A DNA stretch of 64,000 nt from Kitasatospora sp. SolWspMP-SS2h (lineage in GTDB: Bacteria; Actinomycetota; Actinomycetes; Streptomycetales; Streptomycetaceae): the NCBI RefSeq assembly GCF_003259315.1, contig NZ_QLLT01000019.1:1-64000 (forward strand). Direction: 5' to 3'. Below the pieces are notes generated by a model. It was not told where the DNA came from and made no database searches. It saw only the letters and a program-made list of their open reading frames with translations. A program made the position numbers and the translations under genes. This document shows positions 51,137 through 60,975 of the stretch, one piece after another; position 1 is the stretch's first letter, and each line of letters starts with the position of its first letter.

Positions 51137-52384
51137 ATGAACGTGACAGCAGAGAGCATCCGCGGCACGGCCCTGTTCGCCGACCGGTACCGGGTCGAGG
51201 GCACGCTGGGGCGGGGGAGCGCCGCCGAGGTGCTGCGCGCCGTCGACCTGCGTCTGGGCCGGGAGGTCGCGCTGAAGGTGCTGCACCGCAGCGCCCCCGA
51301 GGACTTCGCCCGCCGGTTCACCGCCGAGGCGCGGACGCTGGCCCGGCTCCGGCACCCCGGCGTGGTCGAGGTCTACGACCACGGCAGCGCCGACGACCGC
51401 CCCTACCTCGTCCTGGAGCTGGTGGACGGGACGACACTGGCCGAGGTGCTGCGCACGTCACCGCTGTCCCCCTCCGCCACGCTCCGGCTCGGCCGGGAGC
51501 TCGCCCGCACCCTCGCGTCCGTCCACGCCCACGGCGTCGTCCACCGCGACGTCAAACCGTCCAACGTCCTGATCGACGCCTCGGGAACCCCCCGGCTCAC
51601 GGACTTCGGCATCGCGCGCCACCCCCTCGACGAGTGCGCCCAGGACGCCGAGGCGACCCGGACGGGCTTCGTCGTGGGCACCCCCGCCTACCTGGCACCG
51701 GAACAGATCCGCGGCCAGGGCGCCCGCCCGCCCGCCGACGTCTACGCGCTGGGCCTGCTGCTGATCGAGTGCCTCACCGGACGGCGCGTCTACTCCGGCG
51801 GTCCCATGGAAGCGGCGGTGGCCCGCCTGCTGCATTCTCCCGCCATCCCCCCGGGCACGCCCGCACCGCTCGCCCGGGCCCTGCGCGCGATGACCCGGAC
51901 GGACCCCGAGGCCCGCCCGTCCGCCGCGGCGTGCGCGGACCTGCTCGACCCGCGGGCGCCGGAGCCCCCGGTCTTCGGAGCCGGAGCTCCGGCGGGCCGG
52001 GGCACCACCCGGCGCAAGCGCGTCGCCCTGTCCGCGGGCACGGTCGGCCTGCTGCTCGCCGCCGGAGCCGGGAGCATGGCCTTCGGCACCGGACACCCTG
52101 CGGCGCCGCCCGCACGACAGCCCGCGATCACCTCCACCCCCTCTCCGGCGCCCACGCCCACCGCCACGCCCAGCACCGCGCCGGTGCAGGCGCCGTCGGC
52201 CAGCACCACCGGCGGCAGCACCACCGGCGGCAGCGCCCCCGCCGGGCCGGCCCCGCAGAACGCGGCCCGGCCCGGCCCGGGCCGGCAGGCCGGACCGGCG
52301 GAGGCACCCCGCGCCGACAGCGGGAAGAAGCCGGAGAAGCCGGAGAAGGGCGGGAAGCCGCCCGAGAAGGGACCGAAGCGGTGA
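51137..52384 (+). CDS. Membrane Ser/Thr protein kinase
   Basis: 415 aa. Kinase domain residues 15-270: P-loop LGRGSAAEV, VALKVL (Lys), HRDVKPSN (Asp138), DFGIAR (Asp156), and APEQIRGQG. All catalytic residues are present. A basic stretch precedes one helix (ALSAGTVGLLLAAGAGSMAFG, about 295-315). The outside part is a Pro/Thr/Ser/Ala-rich tail ending in repeats of PEK/KPPEKG. No PASTA or other known sensor domain is seen. Target and signal are unknown; no linked substrate gene is evident. Confidence 0.92.
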   Translation: MNVTAESIRGTALFADRYRVEGTLGRGSAAEVLRAVDLRLGREVALKVLHRSAPEDFARRFTAEARTLARLRHPGVVEVYDHGSADDRPYLVLELVDGTTLAEVLRTSPLSPSATLRLGRELARTLASVHAHGVVHRDVKPSNVLIDASGTPRLTDFGIARHPLDECAQDAEATRTGFVVGTPAYLAPEQIRGQGARPPADVYALGLLLIECLTGRRVYSGGPMEAAVARLLHSPAIPPGTPAPLARALRAMTRTDPEARPSAAACADLLDPRAPEPPVFGAGAPAGRGTTRRKRVALSAGTVGLLLAAGAGSMAFGTGHPAAPPARQPAITSTPSPAPTPTATPSTAPVQAPSASTTGGSTTGGSAPAGPAPQNAARPGPGRQAGPAEAPRADSGKKPEKPEKGGKPPEKGPKR

Positions 52385-52496
52385 CGGCGCCCCCTGCGCC
52401 CCCGGCGCCGACCGCACCCACCGCCGCCGGTCCAATCCGGTCCGCCGGCGCCGTACGGGTGCGGCGGCGACGGCGACCGGTCGGGAGGCGGGCGGG

Positions 52497-53816
52497 TCAG
52501 ACGCTCTCGAACAGCAGTTGCGAACCGGCCGTGATCAGGCCCGGGACCTCGAACTCCAGCTCCACCAGGGTGCTGGCGCCGGGCGCCAGGACGTAGCGGC
52601 CGACCTCGCAGCGGGGCACGGTGGGCCGCACGTAGAGGGTGGCGATCCGGGCCGGGCCGCCGTCCACCCGGACCGAGGCGGCGCCGTTCCAGGTGTCGCC
52701 CGGCACGTCGGTGGCGGCGGTGATGTTGGAGCCGAAGGTGAGCACCGCGGTGCGGCTCTGCGCCGAGGGGTTGGTCAGCCGGGCGCGGACGGCGTAGCGC
52801 ATGCCGTAGTTGCCCCAGCTGCGCTGCGAGGAGTCGGACAGGGCGGCGGTGGCGGGCACCGTCTGGTCCAGTGCGGCGACCTGGCGCTGCGTGGTGTTCA
52901 GGGCCAGCCCCAGGTAGGCGCCGGCGGCGGGCACCGAGACGTCGAAGGTGCCGGTCTCCCAGCGGGAGGCGGCGTAGACGCCGGCCTGGCGGCCGTAGGT
53001 GGTGTCGGTCTGGGAGACGACGTTGCCGGGGGCGGCCTTGGCGTCGTTCTGGGTGTAGTTGACGGCGGTGGCGGTGCTGCCGTCGGTGGTGACGGCGGTG
53101 TACACGTACACGCCGCCGGAGGCGGTGACGTCCAGCAGGCCGTCCACGATCGAGGAGGTCATCGGGATCCTGGCGATCTCGACCATGGTGCGCGGCTGGA
53201 CGGCGGTCGCGGCCAGGTACGTCCGGGTGGTGCCGGCGGCCCAGTCGTGGGAGGTGGCGTAGCAGGGGCCGGTGCCGGCCCGCTGGGCCGGGTCCTGGAC
53301 CAGCGGCTTCTGGGCGTTGGTCCACGCCGAGCCTGCGGCGCTGACGGTGACCGCGGAGCCGTTCGGGTTGGAGACCAGCACGTGCAGGTACGCCGTCGTG
53401 CCGGTGCTGTTCTGGTGGTACAGGTACACCGGGAAGGTGCCCGAGAGCGGGTGGGCGGAGCCGCCCCGGTTGGCGGTGGTCCGGCCGCACTGGGCGAGCC
53501 AGCCGGGGCCGGTGAAGGTCTCCGGGTTGTTGGAGACGAACATCTCCGCGCCGGTGGGGCCGCCGGGCAGCTGGAGGAGCTGCTCGCGGGGGACGGTGGG
53601 GCCGGGCGCGGACGGGGTGCCGGCCGTCCAGGAGCCGGCGTCGACGGAGGCGGTCAGCGGCTGCGCGCACCCGCAGGCTGCGCGGTCCGCTGCCGAGTGG
53701 TCACTACCAGTGTTCGCGCGGGCCGGGGCGGCTGCGAGCGGGACGGCGACACCGGCGAGGAGCGCGGGTGCCAGGCCGAGCAGGGCCCGGCGGGTGGGGG
53801 TGGGGCGGTGGTTCAC
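52497..53816 (-). CDS. Exported protein of unknown function, beta-rich
   Basis: 439 aa. Tat-type signal TRRALLGLAPALLAGVAVPLAAAPARA. The mature protein is rich in Thr, Val, Ala and Gly with regular strand-like spacing (TVSAAGSAW, TTRTYLAATAV, IPMTSSIVDGLLDVTASGGVYVYT, RYVLAPGASTLVELEFEVPG), consistent with beta-sandwich folds. Two Cys near the N-terminus (CGC) could form a bond. No enzyme signature was recognised. It stands alone, convergent with the kinase gene and divergent from the transporter at 54164. Confidence 0.7.
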   Translation of the reverse strand: MNHRPTPTRRALLGLAPALLAGVAVPLAAAPARANTGSDHSAADRAACGCAQPLTASVDAGSWTAGTPSAPGPTVPREQLLQLPGGPTGAEMFVSNNPETFTGPGWLAQCGRTTANRGGSAHPLSGTFPVYLYHQNSTGTTAYLHVLVSNPNGSAVTVSAAGSAWTNAQKPLVQDPAQRAGTGPCYATSHDWAAGTTRTYLAATAVQPRTMVEIARIPMTSSIVDGLLDVTASGGVYVYTAVTTDGSTATAVNYTQNDAKAAPGNVVSQTDTTYGRQAGVYAASRWETGTFDVSVPAAGAYLGLALNTTQRQVAALDQTVPATAALSDSSQRSWGNYGMRYAVRARLTNPSAQSRTAVLTFGSNITAATDVPGDTWNGAASVRVDGGPARIATLYVRPTVPRCEVGRYVLAPGASTLVELEFEVPGLITAGSQLLFESV

Positions 53817-53953
53817 GTGTTTCTCCTCGTGAGAGTGGGGGTCTGCCCGTATCGCGGACGTGCGGGGGCGGTCACGTGACGGTCTCCGCGGCAGTCGAGG
53901 GGCGGCGCTACGGGAGCCATAGAGGTAGATACCAGAAGTGCTGGCGCGTCAGA

Positions 53954-54113
53954 AGTGGCTAGGACCGAATCGGTCGGTCCGTCCGGACAGTCGGTGCCGT
54001 TATGTACCGATTAAGGAGAACTGTCCAGCGGAACGACTGGATCGGAGGCGACAAGGGGTTGACGCGGAAGGGGATCAACTGCGAACTTTCTCGGCAAGTG
54101 GTCCCTACCACTT
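53954..54113 (+). promoter_or_regulatory. Promoter with DasR-like site for the amino-sugar operon
   Basis: TTGACG at 54059-54064 is a good -35 with a weak -10 (CGAACT, 54082-54087) 17 nt later. Directly downstream is AAGTGGT-CCCT-ACCACTT (54096-54113), a perfect 7-bp inverted repeat. Its inner 16 bp match the DasR dre site (AGTGGTCTAGACCACT) at 13 of 16 positions. A weaker relative (AGTGGCTAGGACC) lies at 53954-53966. The GntR/HutC regulator encoded at 57426 is the probable ligand, as a repressor blocking the start site. No gene is seen in 53817-54163. Confidence 0.65.
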
Positions 54114-54163
54114 CCGGAACGACCCGGTCTCCCTCGCCTTTCCCCCGCCGTAGTAGGAGAGTC

Positions 54164-55480
54164 ATGCCCAGCAGCAGAGGCATCCGCCTGGCCGCCGCCG
54201 TCCTCACCGTCGCCCTCGCCACGAGCGCCTGCGGTCTCGGGTCGAGCGGCTCCTCCACCGATCAGGGCGGTGCGCCGTCCGGCAAGGTCGGCGGCACCAT
54301 CACGCTGGAGACGCTGCAGCTCAAGCCGACCTTCACCGACTACATGACCGGCGTCATCGCCGCGTACGAGAAGGAACACCCGGGCACCAAGGTCGACTGG
54401 GTGGACATCCCGTTCCAGGGCGCCCAGGAGAAGCTGACCGCCGACGCGGCGGCCGGCAACCTGCCGGACGTGGTCAACCTGAACCCCCAGTTCGCCCAGG
54501 CGCTGGAGGCCAAGGGGCTGTTTACCGACCTCGACAAGGCCGCCGCCGACGTCAAGCCGTCCTACGTGCCCGGCGCCTGGTCGGCCTTCCAGGTCCCCGG
54601 TCAGCAGGGCTCCTTCGGCCTGCCGTGGTACCTCACCTCCGAGGTCACCATGTACAACAAGGACCTCTTCACGAAGGCCGGGCTGGACCCGGAGAAGCCC
54701 CCGGCGACCTTCGACGAACTGCTCGCCGACGGCGCCAAGCTGTCCGCGGCCGGCCAGGGCGCCTTCTACGGCATCCACCCCGCGCTGGAGAACCGGTTCA
54801 TCACCGACCTCGCCAAGCAGGGCGTGCCGCTGCTGGACGCCTCCGGCAGGAAGTGGACCTTCAACACCCCCGACGCGGCCGCCTACCTGCAGAAGCTGGT
54901 CGACGCCTACCAGGGCGGCGTCTACCCGCAGGACTCGCTGACCCAGAACCACAGCAAGGAGACCGAGGCCTACCAGTCCGGCCGGATCGGCCTGCTGCCC
55001 TCGGGCCCGAACTTCCTCGCCACGATCAAGAAGAACGCCGCCGACATCGCCGCGAACACCGGCGTCGGCCCGCAGATCACCGGCGCGTCGGGCGCCACCA
55101 ACATGTCCGTGATGGGCCTGCTGGTCCCGAAGTCCGGCAAGAACCAGGCCACCGCCCTGGACTTCGCCAAGTACCTCTCGAACGCGCAGAACCAGCTCGC
55201 CTTCAGCAAGATCGTCACGATCCTGCCCAGCACCCTCGAATCGCTCAAGGACCCGTACTTCAAGGCCGAGGGCGACACCACCCCCGAGGGCACCGCCCGC
55301 CGGATCTCCGCCGAGCAGATCGCCAAGGCCCGGAACCTGGTGCCCGTCCAGTACGACTCGCGGGTGACCGCGGCCGTCGTCGGCAAGGTCCAGCTCGCCC
55401 TCCAGGGCAAGCTGACGCCGCAGCAGGCGCTCGACCAGGCGGTCGAGGAGGCCGACAAGATCACCGGCGCCGCCGGCTGA
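54164..55480 (+). CDS. ABC sugar-binding lipoprotein (CUT1)
   Basis: 438 aa from ATG 54164 (AGGAG ribosome site). Lipobox TSAC at about residues 19-22, followed by a Ser/Gly linker. The mature protein is a family 1 solute-binding protein (PDVVNLNPQFAQALEAKGLFTDL, GLPWYLTSEVTMYNKDLFTKAG, GAFYGIHPALENRFITDL). It is the first gene of an operon extending to the window end. The linked ROK kinase, NanE and GH38 suggest a mannose- or amino-sugar-containing oligosaccharide. Confidence 0.92.
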   Translation: MPSSRGIRLAAAVLTVALATSACGLGSSGSSTDQGGAPSGKVGGTITLETLQLKPTFTDYMTGVIAAYEKEHPGTKVDWVDIPFQGAQEKLTADAAAGNLPDVVNLNPQFAQALEAKGLFTDLDKAAADVKPSYVPGAWSAFQVPGQQGSFGLPWYLTSEVTMYNKDLFTKAGLDPEKPPATFDELLADGAKLSAAGQGAFYGIHPALENRFITDLAKQGVPLLDASGRKWTFNTPDAAAYLQKLVDAYQGGVYPQDSLTQNHSKETEAYQSGRIGLLPSGPNFLATIKKNAADIAANTGVGPQITGASGATNMSVMGLLVPKSGKNQATALDFAKYLSNAQNQLAFSKIVTILPSTLESLKDPYFKAEGDTTPEGTARRISAEQIAKARNLVPVQYDSRVTAAVVGKVQLALQGKLTPQQALDQAVEEADKITGAAG

Positions 55481-55645
55481 TGCCCGAGGCCGGACGCTTC
55501 CCCCGCGTCCGGCCCCGTGGTCCTGCGCCGCCGCCCGGCCCGGCCAGGACCCGCCGTCGCGGACGGTCCCCCGCCGTCCGCGACGGCACCCCGCCGGGCC
55601 CCGCGCCCCGCCCGCCCCGCCCGCCCCGTACGACAGGAGACCCCC

Positions 55646-56524
55646 GTGACCGGCCGACGCTGGTACGTCCCCTGGCTCTTCCTCCTCCCGGCCCTGGCCA
55701 TAGCCGTCTGCTTCTTCATCGTCCCGTTCGCGAACACCGCCGTGCTGTCGTTCACCGACGCCAGCACGCTGGGCGGCGGCACCTTCACCGGCACGCACAA
55801 CTACGCGCGGCTGCTGCACGACGGCCAGTTCTGGCAGTCGGTGCGCAACACGCTGCTGTACATCGCCGTGGTGGTGCCCTGCCTGGTGGTGCTGCCGCTG
55901 CTGCTCGCGGTGCTGGTGCAGAAGCGGATCGCCGGCATCGGCTTCTTCCGGGCGGTCTTCTACTCGCCGGTGGTGGCGTCCATGGTGGTCGCGGGCCTGA
56001 TCTGGTCCTGGCTGCTCTCCGGCGACGGCCTGGTCAACTCGGTGCTGCGCGGGCTCCACCTGGTCGCCGAGCCGGTGCCGTTCCTCACCGACGCGCGCCT
56101 GCTGCTGTTCAGCGCGATGGCGATGACGGTCTGGAAGGGCCTGGGCTACTACATGGTGGTCTACCTGGCGGCGCTGGCCAACGTGCCCCGCTCGCTGCTG
56201 GAGGCCGCCGAGGTCGACGGGGCCGGTGCCGTGCGGCGCTTCCGCCACGTCACCCTGCCGCTGGTGCGGCCCACCATGGTGCTGGTCGCCACCCTCGCCG
56301 CGATCGGCTCCGCCAAGGTGTTCGCCGAGGTCTACACCCTCAGCGACGGCAGCGCCGGGCCGGGCGGCGAAGCCCGCACCCTGGTCTACACCATTCGTGA
56401 GATCGGCCTCGGCCTGGGCGGTGAGGCGGGCTACGCCTCCGCGATGAGCATCGTGCTGTTCCTCGGCACGCTCGGCCTCTCCGTCGCCGTCACCCGCCTC
56501 AACTCCCGGGAGGAACGGGCATGA
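55646..56524 (+). CDS. ABC sugar permease 1 (CUT1)
   Basis: 292 aa from GTG 55646 (AGGAG ribosome site). Six membrane helices beginning PWLFLLPALAIAVCFFIVPF. EAA loop LLEAAEVDGAGAVRRFRHVTLPLVRP (about 185-210). Its stop overlaps the next permease start as ATGA. The spacing of 165 nt after the binding protein is Pro/Arg-coding-like but has no gene. Confidence 0.93.
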   Translation: MTGRRWYVPWLFLLPALAIAVCFFIVPFANTAVLSFTDASTLGGGTFTGTHNYARLLHDGQFWQSVRNTLLYIAVVVPCLVVLPLLLAVLVQKRIAGIGFFRAVFYSPVVASMVVAGLIWSWLLSGDGLVNSVLRGLHLVAEPVPFLTDARLLLFSAMAMTVWKGLGYYMVVYLAALANVPRSLLEAAEVDGAGAVRRFRHVTLPLVRPTMVLVATLAAIGSAKVFAEVYTLSDGSAGPGGEARTLVYTIREIGLGLGGEAGYASAMSIVLFLGTLGLSVAVTRLNSREERA

Positions 56525-57429
56525 CCACGCTGGAAACCCCCCAGGCACCGGCCGCCGCCGCCGACCCGCGCCGCCCGGCCGCCCCCGTCCCCACCGCCCG
56601 CCGGGTGCGGGCCGCCGCCGGACTGGCCGGCCGCTACCTGCTGCTGGCGCTGGTGTTCGCGCTCACCGTCGGCCCGTTCCTGTGGCAGCTGTCCACCTCC
56701 CTCAAGGGCAACGGCGAGCGGGTCTTCGGCTACCCGCCCCAACTCCTGCCCGCCCGCCCGACCCTGCACCACTACGCCGAGGTGCTCGACACCGTCCCCG
56801 TCCTGCACTACGCGGGCAACTCACTGGTCGTGGCCCTCGGTTCGGTGCTCACCAACTGCCTGCTCGGCTCGATGGCCGGCTACGCGCTGGCCCGGATGAA
56901 GTTCCGCGGCCGAGGCACCGCCGCCGGGATCTTCCTCGCCACGATGATCATCCCGTTCGAGAGCATCATGGTCTCCGAGTTCCTGGTCGCCCGCTCCCTG
57001 CACCTGACCGACACCCTGCTCGGCGTGATGATCCCCGGCGCCGCCTCCGGCCTGTCGGTGATGCTGATGCGCAACGCCTTCCGCCGACTGCCCGCCGAGG
57101 TGGAGGAGGCCGCGGTCCTGGACGGCGCCGGGGAGTGGACGCGGTTCTGGCGGATCGCCCTGCCCTCCGTCCGCGGCACCCTGGCCGCCGTCGCCATCTT
57201 CAGCTTCGTCTTCAGCTGGGACGACTTCCTGTGGCCGCTGGTCTCGCTCTCCGACCAGAGCAAGTACACGCTGACCGTGGGGATCCAGTACCTGTCCGGC
57301 ACGTTCACCAATGACCAGCGGGTGATCGCCGCAGGCACCATGATGGCCGTCGTGCCGCTGCTGGCCCTGTTCTTCGCCCTGCAGCGGTTCTTCTTCCGTG
57401 GCGTGGGTGAGGGAGCGGTCAAGGGATGA
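56521..57429 (+). CDS. ABC sugar permease 2 (CUT1)
   Basis: 302 aa. About 35 residues of Pro/Ala-rich tail, then six helices. EAA loop VEEAAVLDGAGEWTRFWRIALPSVRG (about 193-218). The end overlaps the GntR gene start as ATGA, an unusually tight link between a transporter and a regulator. The ATPase is not encoded here. Confidence 0.93.
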   Translation: MTTLETPQAPAAAADPRRPAAPVPTARRVRAAAGLAGRYLLLALVFALTVGPFLWQLSTSLKGNGERVFGYPPQLLPARPTLHHYAEVLDTVPVLHYAGNSLVVALGSVLTNCLLGSMAGYALARMKFRGRGTAAGIFLATMIIPFESIMVSEFLVARSLHLTDTLLGVMIPGAASGLSVMLMRNAFRRLPAEVEEAAVLDGAGEWTRFWRIALPSVRGTLAAVAIFSFVFSWDDFLWPLVSLSDQSKYTLTVGIQYLSGTFTNDQRVIAAGTMMAVVPLLALFFALQRFFFRGVGEGAVKG

Positions 57430-58196
57430 ACACGACGACGAACGGCACCGGGCGCGGGGTCGCCAAGCAGACGCGGGCCGCGGAGCCCCGCGAACCCAAG
57501 CACGAGACGCTGCGCCGCGCCCTGCTCGACCTCGTCGAGGGCGCCGCGCCGCACGACCCGCTGCCCAGCGAACGCGACCTGATGGCCCGTTACGACGTCA
57601 GCCGGGTCACCGTGCGCCGCGCCGTCGAACGCCTCAGCCAGGACGGCCACGTCTACCGGGTGCAGGGCTCGGGCACCTTCGTCGCCGAGCGCGAGACGAT
57701 CAGCAAGTCGCTCCACCTGACGTCCTTCTCGGAGGACATCCGGGCCCGCCGGATGACGCCCGCCGGCCGACTGCTGCTGATGGAACGGGTGCCGGCCGAC
57801 GTCGTCAACGCCCGCCACCTGTTCGTCGAACCCGGCACCCCCCTGGTCCACCTGGAGCGGCTGCGCACCGCCGACGGCGAACCCATGTGCCTGGAGAACG
57901 TCTGGCTGCCCGAGGCCCTGCTGCCCGGCCTGCTCGACCAGGGCGAACCCGCCTCGCTCTACCACCTGCTGGAACGCGCGGGCGCCGCTCCCGAGAGCGC
58001 CCAGCAGACCGTCCGGGCCACCCTCGTGGACGCCGCCCAGGCCGCCCTGCTGAACGTGCCCCCGCAGTTCCCTGCCCTGTACGTCGAGCGGGTCACCCGC
58101 GACGCCCGCGGCCGCGCCGTCGAACGCGCCGTCAGCCTCTACCGCGCCGACCGCTACGACTTCACCTTCACCATCACCAGGGAACGCCGACCATGA
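57426..58196 (+). CDS. GntR/HutC-family regulator (DasR-like)
   Basis: 256 aa. The winged helix covers about residues 25-95 (PLPSERDLMARYDVSRVTVRRAVERLSQDGHVYRVQGSGTFV). The C-terminal UTRA effector domain (about 110-250) resembles DasR/NagR, which bind GlcN-6-P or GlcNAc-6-P. Encoded inside the operon it probably controls. A DasR-type palindrome sits at the operon promoter. The effector could be a phosphorylated amino sugar made by the ROK kinase and NanE below (inferred). Confidence 0.92.
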   Translation: MNTTTNGTGRGVAKQTRAAEPREPKHETLRRALLDLVEGAAPHDPLPSERDLMARYDVSRVTVRRAVERLSQDGHVYRVQGSGTFVAERETISKSLHLTSFSEDIRARRMTPAGRLLLMERVPADVVNARHLFVEPGTPLVHLERLRTADGEPMCLENVWLPEALLPGLLDQGEPASLYHLLERAGAAPESAQQTVRATLVDAAQAALLNVPPQFPALYVERVTRDARGRAVERAVSLYRADRYDFTFTITRERRP

Positions 58197-59416
58197 GCAC
58201 CACCCCCGAGCACCGCGCACCGGCGCCGCCGGTCCTGGCCGTGGACATCGGCGGCACCAAGACCACGGCGGCCGTCGTCACCGAGACCGACGGCCGACCC
58301 CTCCCGGCCGTCCGCCTCACCGTCCCGACCCCCGCCGCCGACGGCGGCGCCGCCGTCCTCGCCGCCGCCCTGCGCCTCGCCCGCCTCGCCGCCCAGGAGG
58401 GCGCCGCCCTCGGAGCCGCGCCGGTGGCCGTCGGCTTCGGCACGGCCGGCGTCGTCGACGCCCACGGGCGCGAGATCGTCGCCGCTACCTCCGCGCTCCC
58501 CGGCTGGGCCGGCACCGAACTGGCCGCGGCCGCCGAACGGGAACTGCGGCTGCCCGCCACCGTCCTGAACGACGTGCAGGCGTTCCTGGCCGGTGAGTGC
58601 GCTGCCGGAGCCGCCCGGCACACCGAGGTGGCCGTCGGCGTGATGGCCGGCACCGGCATCGGGGGAGCAGTCGCCGTCGGCGGCCGCCTGCTGCGCGGCG
58701 CGCACGGCGCGGCCGGCCACCTCGGGCACCTGCCGGTCCCCGGCGCGGAGGGAACCACCTGCCCGTGCGGGGCGGCCGGACACGTCGAGGCACTGGCCGC
58801 CGGCCCGGCCATGGCCGCCGAGGCCCGCCACCGGCTGCCCCACCGCCACCTGCCCGACCTCCGCGCCGTCGCCGCCCTGGCGAAGGCCGGAGACCCGGTC
58901 GCCCAGTCCGTCCTGCACTCCGGCGGGTACGCCCTGGGCACGGCGCTGGCGGGCGTCGTCGCCGGGCTCGACCCCGACGTGATCGTCCTCGGCGGCGGCG
59001 CAACCGCTTCCGGCCCCTGGTACGAGACGGGCCTGCGCGCCGCCCTCGCCGTCCACACCCTGCCCCTGCTGGCCGGCGTCCGGGTGGTGCGCTCCGCGCT
59101 GGACGCCGACGCCGTCCTGATCGGCGCGGCGGCCGAGGCCCGCACGCTCGTCGGGACGGCCGGGATCCCGCGCACCCGCGGCCCGCAGGCAGGTGACGCC
59201 GCCGGGGCCCCGGGCACGCGGCCGCCGACGGCGGGCACCGCCGGGAGAGGGAACCCCGGCGCCGCGGAGGCCCGTGCACCGCGGACCGCGGACCCCGGCG
59301 GGCCGCCCGCCGGCACCCCGGCCGCGGAGGCCGGCCCGCCGCACGCCGCCGTCCCGACCCGCGGTGCCCGCGGGCAGCGGGCCGCCGAACCCTCCGAAAG
59401 CGCAGGAACGCCGTGA
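58193..59416 (+). CDS. ROK-family sugar kinase with long disordered tail
   Basis: 407 aa. ATP motif [15 protein letters not shown] (about residues 13-27) and the phosphate-2 region [13 protein letters not shown] and [12 protein letters not shown]. The ROK zinc/substrate motif reads HLGH...[13 protein letters not shown], where the usual third Cys is His. Residues about 325-407 are a Pro/Ala/Gly/Arg-rich tail with no fold signature. Likely substrates are ManNAc, GlcNAc or mannose, given the NanE domain two genes on. It starts in an ATGA overlap with the GntR gene. Confidence 0.88.
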   Translation: MSTTPEHRAPAPPVLAVDIGGTKTTAAVVTETDGRPLPAVRLTVPTPAADGGAAVLAAALRLARLAAQEGAALGAAPVAVGFGTAGVVDAHGREIVAATSALPGWAGTELAAAAERELRLPATVLNDVQAFLAGECAAGAARHTEVAVGVMAGTGIGGAVAVGGRLLRGAHGAAGHLGHLPVPGAEGTTCPCGAAGHVEALAAGPAMAAEARHRLPHRHLPDLRAVAALAKAGDPVAQSVLHSGGYALGTALAGVVAGLDPDVIVLGGGATASGPWYETGLRAALAVHTLPLLAGVRVVRSALDADAVLIGAAAEARTLVGTAGIPRTRGPQAGDAAGAPGTRPPTAGTAGRGNPGAAEARAPRTADPGGPPAGTPAAEAGPPHAAVPTRGARGQRAAEPSESAGTP

Positions 59417-60975
59417 GCTCCCCCCGAATCGCCCTGGTACCGCTGGACGAACGCCCGGCCTGTGCCGAACTGCCGCGCCTGGTCGCCGCGGTGGCCGGCG
59501 TCCGGCTGCTCACCCCGCCCGCCGACGCCATGCCGGTGCTCCGGGAACCCGGCAGTCCCGGCGCCCTCGCCGACTGGCTCTCCGCCGTCGAGGCCGACGC
59601 GGCCGTCGTCTCCCTGGAGACGCTGGGCCACGGCGGTCTGATCGCCTCCCGCACCCGCCCGGCCACCGTCGCCTCCGTCACCGCCGCCTGGGCGCCGCTG
59701 CACGGCCTGGCCGCGCGCGGCGTCGCCGTCCACGCCGTCACCCTGATCACCCGCACCCCCGACTCGGCCGACGCCATGGAGGAACCCGCCTACTGGGACC
59801 CGCACGGCCCGGCCCTGCACCGGCTCTCCGCCGACCTGCACCGGGCCGCCGACGACCCGGCCGCCGTCGCCGGCACCCTGCGGGCCGCCGAGCTGCCGGC
59901 CGACGTCCGCGCGGACTTCCTCACCCGGCGGGTGCGCAACCACGCCGTCAACCTGGCCGCGCTGGAACTGGTCGCCGACGGCACCCTGCGCACCCTGGTC
60001 GTCGGCGCCGACGACACCGCCGAACACGGCCTGGCCACCGCCGAACTGCGCTGGCTGGACACCTGGTCGGCCTGGCTCGGCCTGGGCGAGCGCGTCAGCG
60101 TCCGCCCCGGTGCCGACGAGGCGTGCACCGTGCTGCTCGCCCGCACCCTGCTGGAGCTGCTGGGCGGGCCCGCGCCGACCGTCCGGATCGAAGCCGTCGA
60201 CCCGGCCGGGCTGCGCCGCACCGCCGCCTACGAGAACGTGCCGGTGGCCACCACGGCGACCCGGCAGCTCCGGGCCTGCGGGGCGGTCGTCCTCCCGGAC
60301 AGCGACCCGGACGACCCGGACGTCGTGCTGCTCGTGCACACCCCCGACGCCGCCGGCGACTGGGCGGTCGCCCCGCCCGCCGCCACCGACCCGGCCCCCG
60401 CCCGGGCGCTGGCCGCCCGCGCGGCGGCCCTGCTGGCCGCCGGACAGGCCGTCGCCGTCGCCGACTGCGCCCAACCCAACGGCGCCGACCCGCAGCTGGT
60501 CCGCGCCCTGGCCGAGGCCGGGATCCTGGAGCGGCTGACCGCGTACGCGGGCTGGAACACCGCGGGCAACACCCTGGGCACCGTGGCCGCCCACACCGTG
60601 ACGGCCGTCGCCGCCCGCCGGGCCGGACGCTTCGACGAGCGCGCCCACCGGCGCCTGCTGCTGCACCGCCTGGTCGAGGACCGGGGCTGGATGAGCGGCG
60701 AGCGCGCCCGCGTCCGCGCCCTCCTCGGCAGCGACCCCACCCGGCACGACCACGTCCCCGCCGGCCACCCCGTGCTCGCCGAGATCGCCGCCGGCCTGGC
60801 CCGCCGCCGCGCCGAACTGCCCGGCTTCGACGGCCTGGTGATAGACCCCGCGTCCGTCCGGCTGCCCTGGTCCCGGACCTTCGAAGTCGACTTCGCGCTC
60901 ACCGACAGCGGTTCCGCGAGCGCCGCCCACCCCGCCCCCGTCACCCGCCCCGGCGCCCCGGAGGACGCCCGATGA
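59413..60975 (+). CDS. DUF4127-family protein
   Basis: 520 aa from GTG 59413 (GTGA overlap with the ROK gene). Begins [31 protein letters not shown], the DUF4127 hallmark. Other conserved blocks are [82 protein letters not shown] and [13 protein letters not shown]. The mix of Asp, His and Asn in turn-like motifs looks like an enzyme, but no reaction is known for the family. No signal peptide, so cytoplasmic. Its place between a sugar kinase and an oxidoreductase-epimerase fusion implies a role in amino-sugar or mannoside breakdown. Confidence 0.85.
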   Translation: MSSPRIALVPLDERPACAELPRLVAAVAGVRLLTPPADAMPVLREPGSPGALADWLSAVEADAAVVSLETLGHGGLIASRTRPATVASVTAAWAPLHGLAARGVAVHAVTLITRTPDSADAMEEPAYWDPHGPALHRLSADLHRAADDPAAVAGTLRAAELPADVRADFLTRRVRNHAVNLAALELVADGTLRTLVVGADDTAEHGLATAELRWLDTWSAWLGLGERVSVRPGADEACTVLLARTLLELLGGPAPTVRIEAVDPAGLRRTAAYENVPVATTATRQLRACGAVVLPDSDPDDPDVVLLVHTPDAAGDWAVAPPAATDPAPARALAARAAALLAAGQAVAVADCAQPNGADPQLVRALAEAGILERLTAYAGWNTAGNTLGTVAAHTVTAVAARRAGRFDERAHRRLLLHRLVEDRGWMSGERARVRALLGSDPTRHDHVPAGHPVLAEIAAGLARRRAELPGFDGLVIDPASVRLPWSRTFEVDFALTDSGSASAAHPAPVTRPGAPEDAR

